A stretch of DNA of 64,000 bases from DAINPP01 sp036743375. GTDB taxonomy: Bacteria > Thermotogota > Thermotogae > MWEM01. Within the stretch, counting starts at the first letter, position 1. Each line of letters starts with the position of its first letter. Shown here piece by piece: positions 35,842 through 43,683 of this stretch. Where the stretch lies: assembly GCA_036743375.1 (NCBI GenBank), contig DAINPP010000004.1:31322-95321 (forward strand). Direction: 5' to 3'. A program made the translations under genes and the position numbers. The notes beneath the pieces are model-generated. The model saw only the letters and a list, made by a program, of their open reading frames with translations. It was not told the origin of the DNA and searched no databases.

Positions 35842-37093
35842 ATGTAACCTCCACATCTGATTCCGGATAAACCGTCAGGGGAATCTGCAGCAAAGTAGCC
35901 GTATCTCTTTTATAGGCCACTTTATCCACAGTGACACTGGCGTCTCTCGGAACCGTAAAATTCAATTGAAGTTCTTTTTTCTCATCCGAGAAATTCTTGC
36001 AGGTAAATCTATAACTCTCGAAATAAGTTTTTCCGCTTCTGTTGGAATTGATCAGATCGATCTTCCCCTGAAGGTCATAACTGTTTCCATACCCGATCTC
36101 AAGGGATTGACCCTTACTCTTATTCTTTACAGAATTCTCCCCAAGGAAAATCATATTCCCGTTATTTTCCTTCTGAATTCTTATCTTGCCCGCCATGAGT
36201 TCTACGGGTAATTTATCGATCTTTATCGTCTGCTCAAGCGGTTTAAAATCTCCTGTGCCGCTCGAATAATAACCACTGTAGGTGTAAATCTTTTCAAAAT
36301 CTATATCTGTGTCAAGATATTTTGAATAGAGAACTGTCCCTTTTTCAAAGGTATATTCTCCTGGAAGGCTGAATATTTTATAATCCTCAAAATCTTGTGC
36401 GGCAACTCCCCCCGCCATATAACTCTCCACGGCAAAATCCATCATCTTTGCATTTCTGGAATAGACTGTCGATTCCACCCGGTTTACATCCCCGGAGAAT
36501 ATAAAGAGATTTTCAGTTGAGAGTTCATCCTTTGTATCATTTGAGATGGCTATCGTTCCTATCAACTCTGCAGAACCATCTGATTCATTAAGGGTCAAAT
36601 TATAGACCGTGTTGTAGTTTAAATTATAAAACATGTATGAATATTTGAGTGATTCCGTCTCGTGAGAAAAAGTCAAATCAAGGTATCTCCTGGCCTCTCC
36701 GACTTCTACCGCGTCAAAAAGGGGCAACCCTTCTTCAGGTGAAAACACACCAAGATCCCCTGAAAGTAGAACCGGATTATCATATAAAAGAGTGTATGAT
36801 TTAACGCTTCCATCCTTAAACATCCATTTAATTTCCTTTCCTATGTAAGATTTCAAAACGACAGACATGTCAAACGGAAGTTTGTCAACAAAAACATAGT
36901 CTTCTGGATAGGGATCTGCAACAAATGAATCAGAAAGCCATGTGTCCGGTACATCTATCTGGATCTTCGAACCTGAAGTGGAAATCGTGTTCCCCTTAAC
37001 GGCATAGCCGTCCGGATAGATCATTAAAAAATCTGAGGCAAATAGACTTGCCACTAAAGCCAGAAAAAAAACACCCAAAAAAACCTTTTTCAT
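35819..37093 (-). CDS. Exported DUF4139-like protein
   Basis: A 424-residue protein of unknown function. It has a clear signal peptide (residues 1-20, ending LFA-S). The rest is predicted to be mostly beta-structure, and the C-terminal half resembles DUF4139, with repeated hydrophilic strands and a closing Y-P-E-S-D-V-E-V-T-F-E-I-S-Y segment. The assignment is by pattern only. AAGGAGGCG precedes the ATG at 37093; a frame extension to 37117 lacks one. It overlaps the YqeK-like gene by 23 bases and follows glpP by 11. Confidence 0.6.
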   Translation of the reverse strand: MKKVFLGVFFLALVASLFASDFLMIYPDGYAVKGNTISTSGSKIQIDVPDTWLSDSFVADPYPEDYVFVDKLPFDMSVVLKSYIGKEIKWMFKDGSVKSYTLLYDNPVLLSGDLGVFSPEEGLPLFDAVEVGEARRYLDLTFSHETESLKYSYMFYNLNYNTVYNLTLNESDGSAELIGTIAISNDTKDELSTENLFIFSGDVNRVESTVYSRNAKMMDFAVESYMAGGVAAQDFEDYKIFSLPGEYTFEKGTVLYSKYLDTDIDFEKIYTYSGYYSSGTGDFKPLEQTIKIDKLPVELMAGKIRIQKENNGNMIFLGENSVKNKSKGQSLEIGYGNSYDLQGKIDLINSNRSGKTYFESYRFTCKNFSDEKKELQLNFTVPRDASVTVDKVAYKRDTATLLQIPLTVYPESDVEVTFEISYDR

Positions 37094-37104
37094 GTTACGC
37101 CTCC

Positions 37105-37665
37105 TTAAAATTCCCACAATTCCTTTTTACTGGTCGAAACAGCTACGGCCCCTTCATCGATGAGCTGATTAATCTCTTCTTCCGAATCAATCATTCCCGC
37201 TGCTATCATTTTAAAAGAGTCAAAACCTTTCACCCTTAAGTATTGGGATACTTTCCTGAAGGATGCAGCGGGAAGTATCTCAAAAAACATCGGCTGTGTA
37301 TTCGCCAGCATATCTTTAATTCTGGATAATGAGTTACTATCAAGTGCAAAGCTTCTCAGTACATTCGGCATCCCGTAACTGTTGGCAATATCTATCATCT
37401 TAGGTTTCACAGTGATAATCCCATCAATTCCCTGAAGCGAAGCATATCTGAATGCATATTCACCACTACCCAGACCATCACAAAAATCCACATCAAGAAA
37501 GACGTTAAAACCCATCTTTTTTATTTTCCTGACATGATTTGCAATGTTTACTATATCAGAACTAAGGAGAAAAACGGTATTTCCTTTATATTCACGCAGA
37601 CACTCTATCTCTTCTTTTGGATTCCAGACAGCCGCGATCCGCTCTGAAAAATTATAGCTTTTCAT
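37105..37665 (-). CDS. glpP: GlpP family glycerol-3-phosphate responsive antiterminator
   Basis: A 186-residue GlpP family protein (TIM-barrel related), recognised by the V-F-L-D-V-D-x-x-x-G-L-G-S-G-E-Y-A segment, I-T-V-K-P-K and the final A-V-A-V-S-T-S-K-K-E-L-W motif. GlpP of Bacillus binds glycerol-3-phosphate and the leader RNA of glp genes. Here no glycerol kinase, dehydrogenase or facilitator gene is adjacent, so its target must lie elsewhere or the role differs. It overlaps the HD-domain gene by 14 bases. Confidence 0.88.
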   Translation of the reverse strand: MKSYNFSERIAAVWNPKEEIECLREYKGNTVFLLSSDIVNIANHVRKIKKMGFNVFLDVDFCDGLGSGEYAFRYASLQGIDGIITVKPKMIDIANSYGMPNVLRSFALDSNSLSRIKDMLANTQPMFFEILPAASFRKVSQYLRVKGFDSFKMIAAGMIDSEEEINQLIDEGAVAVSTSKKELWEF

Positions 37666-38560
37666 TTCTTATTTTTTCCTCCATGAATTTGCAAAATTTC
37701 CCAGCCAACACAGGGTCAAAGAGTTTTCCATCATCATTCGCGATGATTTCAAGTGCTTCTTCCGGCTTCATCACACCGACTGAAAATTCTGAATCAACCG
37801 TATTCAAGGCATTATCATACCAATTTACTATCGAAAGGACTCTTACCCAAAAGGGGATTTCCTCCCCTTTTAATCCATCCGGAAATCCCTTGCCATCAAA
37901 CCTTTCATGATGGCTTCTGACATATGGTACAAAGTCATTCAGAATTTCGAGGGTAGAGATATAGACTGAACCGGTAATCGTATGATCCTGCCCGGTCTCT
38001 TCAAAGGTTCTCAATCGTGTCGGAGAGTAGAGCATCAACTGTTCAACGCCAATCCGTCCCACATCATGAAGCATGGCATAATGGATAAAAAGTTTTCTTT
38101 CACTCTCTTCAAGACCGAGTGTCGTTGCAAATTCCGTGAACAGACTGGCTACCCTCTGTGAATGACTGTAACCTCTTTCGTCTTCAACTTCCATGAGGAC
38201 GATAAACGGCTCAAGAACCGCAATGATTCTTCTCCTCATTGAATAGGGAGAACAGAAATCAAAGTTCGCATTTTTATTATGTTCAAGAAACCAGTTTACG
38301 GCAAGAAAGAGATTTTTATTGTTGATCTTATCTTCAATGATAAACTTTTTCTCACCATCAACATAACCTAAAATCCCACTGCCTTCAAGAATCTGCAAAT
38401 GTGTCCCTTCGGGAATGGTTTTTGCATCATCCGTAATAAATGAATTTGAAGGAAACGGAATATATTCAAGATAAACATCGAGCAATTCTTCAATAACTGT
38501 TCTGATCATCTCATTCTCTATATTCATAAATCCGTATTTCTTATCACCATTTATCAGCAT
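37652..38560 (-). CDS. HD-GYP-like phosphodiesterase (GFP variant)
   Basis: A 302-residue protein: an N-terminal region without a recognised sensor (about 1-110), then an HD-GYP domain. The HD pair is at 165-166 (context LHDVGRIG), followed by HHE at 217-219 and D-G-K-G-F-P-D-G-L. The diagnostic GYP is thus GFP (225-227), and the later D-x-Y-D is N-W-Y-D. Such domains hydrolyse cyclic di-GMP; the changes may alter activity. I chose the ATG at 38560 for its GGAGGTG. The frame is open to 38629, but that would overlap the M50 gene. Confidence 0.82.
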   Translation of the reverse strand: MLINGDKKYGFMNIENEMIRTVIEELLDVYLEYIPFPSNSFITDDAKTIPEGTHLQILEGSGILGYVDGEKKFIIEDKINNKNLFLAVNWFLEHNKNANFDFCSPYSMRRRIIAVLEPFIVLMEVEDERGYSHSQRVASLFTEFATTLGLEESERKLFIHYAMLHDVGRIGVEQLMLYSPTRLRTFEETGQDHTITGSVYISTLEILNDFVPYVRSHHERFDGKGFPDGLKGEEIPFWVRVLSIVNWYDNALNTVDSEFSVGVMKPEEALEIIANDDGKLFDPVLAGKFCKFMEEKIRNEKL

Positions 38561-38582
38561 AAAATCAAACACCTCCATTTTA

Positions 38583-39263
38583 TCAAAACAATCCAGACAA
38601 ATAAACCAGCATTGTATTAAATCCGACAATAATAGGATTCATGATGATATGAGCTAACCCGAATATTATCGTTACCAGTAATATCAGAATACCATAAATC
38701 TGATATTTCATCACAAAATTCATATACTTTGACGTGTTGAACACCGACCAGATTTCTGCACCGTCGAGTGGCATCACAGGGATCATGTTAAAGACGGCTA
38801 TTACGAGATTTGAAACCATAAACGATCCCATGACATCCGCAAAATAACTGATATAAAAATACGCTGATTCCGGATTTGGATTGAATAACCAGCTGTATTT
38901 ATGAATCCTCAGCCCATAAAAAACAAATCCCGTAATCAGAGCAATCAGAAAATTTGCCATTGGGGCGGACATCACTATAAAAAAAACATCCCTGTTTTTA
39001 TTTTTTAGTTTCAACGTATTGATGGGTATCCTTCTTGACCATCCAAAATTAAACACGAGAAAACAGGCCAATCCAATGGGATCTATATGTTTAAAAGGAT
39101 TCAAAGTATATCTCTTAAGTCTGATGGCTGTATCATCACCAAGTCTGACAGCAGTCGCCGCATGTACAAATTCATGAAACGCAAGCGCCAATAATACCGC
39201 CGGGGTTTTCACCAATAACTGCCTTATAAAATTCATAAGATTAAGATCCGTCAAAAAATGCAT
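38583..39263 (-). CDS. M50 site-2-protease-like zinc metalloprotease
   Basis: A 226-residue membrane protease. The zinc motif H-E-F-V-H lies in the first helix region (residues 30-34), and the second metal motif N-M-I-P-V-M-P-L-D-G is in the C-terminal half. About six helices are predictable. There is no PDZ domain, so it is the compact YwhC-like type and not RseP. Substrate unknown. AAGGAAAG stands about 11 bases before the ATG; an internal ATG at 39236 is an alternative. Confidence 0.88.
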   Translation of the reverse strand: MHFLTDLNLMNFIRQLLVKTPAVLLALAFHEFVHAATAVRLGDDTAIRLKRYTLNPFKHIDPIGLACFLVFNFGWSRRIPINTLKLKNKNRDVFFIVMSAPMANFLIALITGFVFYGLRIHKYSWLFNPNPESAYFYISYFADVMGSFMVSNLVIAVFNMIPVMPLDGAEIWSVFNTSKYMNFVMKYQIYGILILLVTIIFGLAHIIMNPIIVGFNTMLVYLSGLF

Positions 39264-39284
39264 TAAGATGTCTTTCCTTACAGT

Positions 39285-40550
39285 CTATCTGTACAATTCG
39301 ACGAATTTCTTCATAAATTTTTTTCTGATATCCTCTTCATCTATCGTTGTATAGCACCCGTTTTGATAAACAAATTCGCCGTCTATCATCGTGGCATAAA
39401 CGTCAGAACCTCTGCCTGAGTAAACGATACTTGAAACCGTATTGTTATTTGGAAAAAGATTAATATTGTCCATGTTTATAATTGCAATATCCGCTTTGTA
39501 CCCTTTTTTAATCAACCCTACATCTTCCCAGCCAAGACCTCTTGCAGCATTCAACGTGGCCATTCGTAGCGCATCATGTGCCGTGACACATTCCGGATCC
39601 TTTGTAACACCCTTGTGAATGAGAGAAACCAAAAGCATTTCACGCCAGACATCCAGGTTGTTATTGCTCGAGACACTATCCGTTCCAAGGGCTACATTGA
39701 CTCCCTTCCGAATCATTTTTTCAACAGGAGCGATACCATTTGCAAGTTTAAGATTCGAAGAGGGATTATGAGCAACACAGATATCAAAATCCGATAACAC
39801 CTGTATATCATCATCAGTTACATATACACAATGCGCTGCAACCGTCCTTGTATCAAACAAACCAAGTTTGGCTAAGGCTCGAAATGTATAGGAATCACTT
39901 TCTGCCGCCGTTTCTTTCAGATGTATATGAATCAGGGCATCATTCGTCTTTGCAACCTCCGAAACTGCTTTTAAATAATCGGTCGAACAAAGATAAGGTG
40001 AATGAGGGCCAAAACCTATAGAGATTCTCTCATTGGCCGATCCGTGATATTTTTCATAGGCAGCGATATTCTTCTTTAATCGGCCCTCTTCGCTACCGGA
40101 ATCAACCAGTCCGCGACAGATATAGGCTCGCATTCCAAAAGAGGACACTGCTGAAATAATCTGTTCAAGCATCATATACATATCTACGAATGAGGTCACA
40201 CCATTTCTTGTCATTTCCATCTGAGAAATCAGCGTGGCAAGATAAATCATCTCCTCATCAAGCTTATCCTCAAGAGGTATTATCGTATCAAAGAGCCATT
40301 TATCAAATGGCAGATCGTCTCCAACACATTTCAAAGGGGCCATCCCCGAATGAGTATGTGCATTGATCAACCCGGGAATGGCCAGAAAGTCATTATCGAT
40401 AAAATCAAATACCTCTGCCTTCTCGTTATTTTCAGGATAACTTCCTTCTCCCACGGCTGAAATAACATCATCCTCTATGATCAGATAACCGTTCTCAATC
40501 AGTTTTTCTTCTGTATGAATCATCAGATTCTTCAATATTTTTTTTCTCAT
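39285..40550 (-). CDS. mtaD: Methylthioadenosine/S-adenosylhomocysteine deaminase family amidohydrolase
   Basis: A 421-residue amidohydrolase (TRZ/ATZ/MtaD group) that deaminates 5'-methylthioadenosine, S-adenosylhomocysteine or related adenosines. Metal ligands are visible in N-A-H-T-H-S-G, H-L-K-E-T, A-A-H-C-V and the catalytic L-G-T-D-S-V-S-S-N-N-N-L-D segment. The E-T-A-A-E stretch is typical of MtaD. AAAAGGGGATAGG precedes the ATG, and the gene starts 2 bases after the small coiled-coil protein gene. Confidence 0.9.
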   Translation of the reverse strand: MRKKILKNLMIHTEEKLIENGYLIIEDDVISAVGEGSYPENNEKAEVFDFIDNDFLAIPGLINAHTHSGMAPLKCVGDDLPFDKWLFDTIIPLEDKLDEEMIYLATLISQMEMTRNGVTSFVDMYMMLEQIISAVSSFGMRAYICRGLVDSGSEEGRLKKNIAAYEKYHGSANERISIGFGPHSPYLCSTDYLKAVSEVAKTNDALIHIHLKETAAESDSYTFRALAKLGLFDTRTVAAHCVYVTDDDIQVLSDFDICVAHNPSSNLKLANGIAPVEKMIRKGVNVALGTDSVSSNNNLDVWREMLLVSLIHKGVTKDPECVTAHDALRMATLNAARGLGWEDVGLIKKGYKADIAIINMDNINLFPNNNTVSSIVYSGRGSDVYATMIDGEFVYQNGCYTTIDEEDIRKKFMKKFVELYR

Positions 40551-40552
40551 TC

Positions 40553-40924
40553 CTATCCCCTTTTTGAAAATCTGCTTTTTGCTGAAAATTCTCCATATTT
40601 GGATAAATAACCATTCTTAACTGCCTTTTTCCCCTTTTCTATCGTATCGATGCTCACCTTAATATTTTCACTCTCATGCTTCATTAAGGTCAGCATTTCA
40701 GTTTCTATCTTCTCTATTTTATGAAGAATGATCTTCTCTTCAGAGATATTTCGATCGCCCCTACAATTTTTCAACCCGTCTATGGAAGATTCTCTCCGTT
40801 TCAGCAACAAAACAAAATCCTCATACTTTTCAGTATCGGGTAAAGGGAACCCATTTTTTATCTGATCAAGCAGTTTTTCGGAAATTTCAAGAATTTCTTT
40901 CAGCGATTCTTTCATTAAACTCAT
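40553..40924 (-). CDS. Small coiled-coil protein, possibly FliT/FlgN-like chaperone
   Basis: A 123-residue, highly charged protein predicted to be almost entirely helical, ending in a basic tail (K-S-R-F-S-K-R-G). The heptad pattern and size resemble flagellar export chaperones of the FliT/FlgN type, but no flagellar gene is in the window and the identification is weak. GAGGT stands 7 bases before the ATG. It is the first gene of the 14-gene minus-strand run. Confidence 0.5.
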   Translation of the reverse strand: MSLMKESLKEILEISEKLLDQIKNGFPLPDTEKYEDFVLLLKRRESSIDGLKNCRGDRNISEEKIILHKIEKIETEMLTLMKHESENIKVSIDTIEKGKKAVKNGYLSKYGEFSAKSRFSKRG

Positions 40925-40955
40925 AAAAGTACCTCATTTCAGTGTAACTCTGTAT

Positions 40956-40961
40956 AGTATA
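40956..40961 (-). promoter_or_regulatory. Possible -10 of the 14-gene minus-strand run
   Basis: TATACT on the minus strand, 32 bases upstream of the first ATG. A TTGCAG 19 bases further upstream is a poor -35 with long spacing. The remaining 190 bases up to 41155 show no gene. Confidence 0.35.
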
Positions 40962-41101
40962 ACATTTAATGATACCGAAACTGCAAAAAGGGGGAATAAG
41001 ATTTTATTTTTCAGTCGTTAATTTTTAAAATACATTTCTGACATCACAATACGAATCATATCGCTTGTTTTTTTATGGGAATAACAAAACTGTTTTTCCA
41101 G

Positions 41102-41119
41102 TATAATTGATGTTATAAT
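41102..41119 (+). promoter_or_regulatory. Two -10-like elements before the FKBP gene
   Basis: TATAAT occurs at 41102-41107 and 41114-41119. Neither has a clear -35, although TTTTTC lies about 17 bases before the second. The FKBP start follows at 41155 after AAAGGGG. Confidence 0.4.
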
Positions 41120-41154
41120 CAAGACGAGAAACAATCTCAAGAAAGGGGTATTAT

Positions 41155-41580
41155 ATGGCAAAGGCGAAAATTGGAGATACAGTAAAGGTTCACTACACGG
41201 GAACACTGGAAGATGGCAGGGAATTTGATTCATCGAGAGACAGAGATCCCCTCGAATTTACGATTGGCGGCAATCAGGTCATCAAGGGTTTTGAAAAGGC
41301 GGTTGAGGGACTTGAACCGGGTGATGAAATAACGGTTACTATCCCTCCCTCGGAAGGCTACGGAGATTATGACGAAACACTCAGAAGAGTCTTTGACATC
41401 TCACAATTTCCTAAAGAACTTGATCTGAAACCCGGAATGATGCTGAACGTTCAGGGAGAAAACGGAGTCGCCACCTTTACGGTAGTCGACATACTCGGAA
41501 ACGATGTTATCCTTGACGGAAATCCTCCACTTGTCGGAAGAGACCTGATCTTTAATATCAAATTGATGGAAATACTATAG
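41155..41580 (+). CDS. SlyD-like FKBP-type peptidyl-prolyl isomerase
   Basis: A 141-residue cytosolic isomerase/chaperone. The FKBP half has V-H-Y-T-G-T-L-E-D-G-R-E-F-D-S-S and G-x-x-Q-V-I-K-G-F-E. An insert-in-flap domain (about 65-125) containing P-P-S-E-G-Y-G is typical of SlyD. The His/Cys-rich metal tail of E. coli SlyD is missing. AAAGGGG precedes the ATG, and it is probably transcribed from the -10 elements just upstream. Confidence 0.92.
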   Translation: MAKAKIGDTVKVHYTGTLEDGREFDSSRDRDPLEFTIGGNQVIKGFEKAVEGLEPGDEITVTIPPSEGYGDYDETLRRVFDISQFPKELDLKPGMMLNVQGENGVATFTVVDILGNDVILDGNPPLVGRDLIFNIKLMEIL

Positions 41581-41677
41581 AATAAAATGCCCTGTTGTGA
41601 AAAAAGGTAGATTTTTTTTCGTCTTTTTTTATAGGCGATTCTTGATTTATATCCTAATCATAAAGGGGGCGTATGTG

Positions 41678-41818
41678 ATGAATTTTACAGTAGACGTTAT
41701 GAATGGAGAGCAGATCAAATCTGTTCGGATAGAAGCGTCAAATCACAAAGAAGCGAAAATAAAGGTTAAAAAAAAGGTTGGAAAAGAAAGGATTATAGGT
41801 ATAAAGATTTCAGAATGA
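41678..41818 (+). CDS. Small basic protein, 46 residues
   Basis: A short gene with a strong AAAGGGGG site 9 bases before the ATG and its own strong terminator 10 bases after the stop. The product (start MNFTVDVMNGEQ, end GIKISE) alternates hydrophobic and charged residues, suggesting a small beta-alpha-beta fold with a lysine-rich helix (about 23-36). I do not recognise the family. The ribosome site, terminator and composition argue that it is real. Confidence 0.6.
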   Translation: MNFTVDVMNGEQIKSVRIEASNHKEAKIKVKKKVGKERIIGIKISE

Positions 41819-41827
41819 AATATAGAG

Positions 41828-41858
41828 AAAAAAGGATGCCTTAAGGCATCCTTTTTTT
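41828..41858 (+). terminator. Intrinsic terminator
   Basis: AAAAAAGGATGCC and GGCATCCTTTTTTT form a 10-13 bp stem with a TTAA loop and a long T-run, directly after the 46-residue gene. Confidence 0.88.
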
Positions 41859-41920
41859 ATTGTATTTTAACTGTTTGTATGCTAACATTGTACTGTCAAT
41901 TCTACCTGGAGGTGTTTTAC

Positions 41921-42517
41921 TTGATTAAAAATGTGATTTTTGATGTTGGCGGTGTCCTGCTGGACTGGAACCCGATAGAATTGCTCGAAAAAATGTTCGA
42001 CAGAGAGAAGGCGGTCATCCTCAAAAAAAACATGATGGATACGCCATACTGGGCCGAACTCGACAGGGGAACACTGGAAATTGAGGAAGCCGTAGAAATT
42101 TTTTCAAAAGACATACCGGCACTCAAAAACGATATCAGAATGGCTTTATCGAGTTTCATTGAATATCTGCCACCCATATCTGAAAATGTAGAGATTCTTC
42201 GAAAGCTGTACGAAAAAAAATATCATTTATACGTTCTTTCAAATTTTCAGCTTGAAGCGTTTGATAAGGCCCTTGAAAAATTTGATTTTTTTAATTATTT
42301 CAACGGGATGATTGTATCGGCAAGGGTTAAGATGATCAAACCCGATCGGGAGATATATGAACATATTCTCAGAGAATTTGACCTTATCCCTGAAGAAACC
42401 GTTTTTTTTGACGATACGATAAAGAACATCGAAACCGCTAATGAAACCGGGATCATCGGAGTTCATACACCCACAAGCAGAGAACTTTCAGATTATTACC
42501 TGAATCATCTGCAATAA
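41921..42517 (+). CDS. HAD superfamily hydrolase (YihX-like)
   Basis: A 198-residue HAD subfamily IA phosphatase-like protein. Motif I is F-D-V-G-G-V-L-L-D-W: the second Asp of the usual D-x-D is Gly, as in YihX/YrfG-type members. Motif II is V-L-S-N-F, the lysine is in K-M-I-K-P-D, and motif III is F-F-D-D-T. The start is TTG at 41921 with TGGAGGTG 6 bases upstream; the frame is open to 41879 but without a site. The MFS gene follows after 12 bases. Confidence 0.87.
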   Translation: MIKNVIFDVGGVLLDWNPIELLEKMFDREKAVILKKNMMDTPYWAELDRGTLEIEEAVEIFSKDIPALKNDIRMALSSFIEYLPPISENVEILRKLYEKKYHLYVLSNFQLEAFDKALEKFDFFNYFNGMIVSARVKMIKPDREIYEHILREFDLIPEETVFFDDTIKNIETANETGIIGVHTPTSRELSDYYLNHLQ

Positions 42518-42529
42518 GGAGAGAGAAAT

Positions 42530-43660
42530 ATGTTTTTTGAGTCCATCGTTGAATGGTTTATTTATTCACATCTCGCAATGGTAAACATTATGGCCCAGTT
42601 TTTCGAATCGCAGAATTTTACTCCCGTACAAATCGGGGCATTAATGGCCGTTATTCCCACCGTCTCTTTGCTGTCAAACCCATTCTGGTTCTCCCTCAAA
42701 AGAAAGATAGGCGAAAAAAGAGTTTTTGCCGCCATCACCCTGAGCGCGGCACTGTTATGCTGGTCCGTTTATCTCGTACCCGGATTCCTTCCAAAGTTCA
42801 TCGCATTGATTATCTTTGGATTCTTCTCTACGGGTGTTATCCCAATCGGAGAATCTCAGGTGATGAATTCCCTCATGAAAAAAGGGCTTCACTTCGATAG
42901 AGCAAGATTAATCGGAACGGTTGGTTTCTCAGCGATTTCGCTGGTTTCAGGATTTCTCTTTGAAATCAGCTTTGCATTTATGTTTATCATCTCCACGATC
43001 GCACTTCTCATCGCACTTGTCTTCTCTATAAAATTGACAGACACTGAATTTATCGTTGAGAAAAGCCATAAGACAGATGAAAGCGGTACAAGCAGAACAT
43101 TGACCTTTCTACTCATAGCGGCAACTCTCGGAATCATGTGTGTTTCATTCTGCGGAACCTTTCTTCCGGTACTCGTCACAGAAAAAGGATTCCCTGAAAA
43201 TACGGTTGGTATCTGTTTTGCCATCCTCTCCATTTCAGAAGTTCCCTTTCTTTTGTTTGCAAATCGCATCATTCAGAAAACGGGAACCATATTTCTCGTA
43301 GCAACAGCCATTCTGATGATGAGTATCAGGCTGTTTCTGACACCACTCGCTCAGACTCCGGTACAGTTAATGCTGACGAATGTCTTCCATGGTTGGAACT
43401 ATATAGTAATCTATTTCTCTATTTTTAATTTTATTCATTATAAGATGCCATCACATAAGCTTGATAAATCACAGACTATTTTCTGGATGATCACTCAGGG
43501 GGTCAGTTTTCTCATCGGAAATCTCGGTGGCGGAATATTAGTCCAATACATAGGTTTAACGGAATCCTACAGACTTTTATCGCTGTTAATGTTCATCCTT
43601 TTTATACCACTGTTCATCTGGTTCTTATCGGATAAAAACAAAAAGGCCATCAGAGTCTGA
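42530..43660 (+). CDS. MFS transporter
   Basis: A 376-residue integral membrane protein with about 11-12 helices arranged as two halves. The loop after helix 2 has F-S-L-K-R-K-I-G-E-K-R, the major-facilitator motif A position. It resembles the MFS_1-like/nucleoside-proton symporter branch, but the substrate is unknown. AAGGAGAGAG stands before the ATG. It lies between the HAD gene and the S41-like gene in one apparent transcript. Confidence 0.85.
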   Translation: MFFESIVEWFIYSHLAMVNIMAQFFESQNFTPVQIGALMAVIPTVSLLSNPFWFSLKRKIGEKRVFAAITLSAALLCWSVYLVPGFLPKFIALIIFGFFSTGVIPIGESQVMNSLMKKGLHFDRARLIGTVGFSAISLVSGFLFEISFAFMFIISTIALLIALVFSIKLTDTEFIVEKSHKTDESGTSRTLTFLLIAATLGIMCVSFCGTFLPVLVTEKGFPENTVGICFAILSISEVPFLLFANRIIQKTGTIFLVATAILMMSIRLFLTPLAQTPVQLMLTNVFHGWNYIVIYFSIFNFIHYKMPSHKLDKSQTIFWMITQGVSFLIGNLGGGILVQYIGLTESYRLLSLLMFILFIPLFIWFLSDKNKKAIRV

Positions 43661-43683
43661 CAGAACATCTGAAGGAGGGAATC

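Noticed and set aside
38561..38629. Extended HD-GYP-like protein starting at 38629
   Set aside because: It would overlap the M50 protease gene by 47 bases and lacks a ribosome site; GGAGGTG supports 38560.
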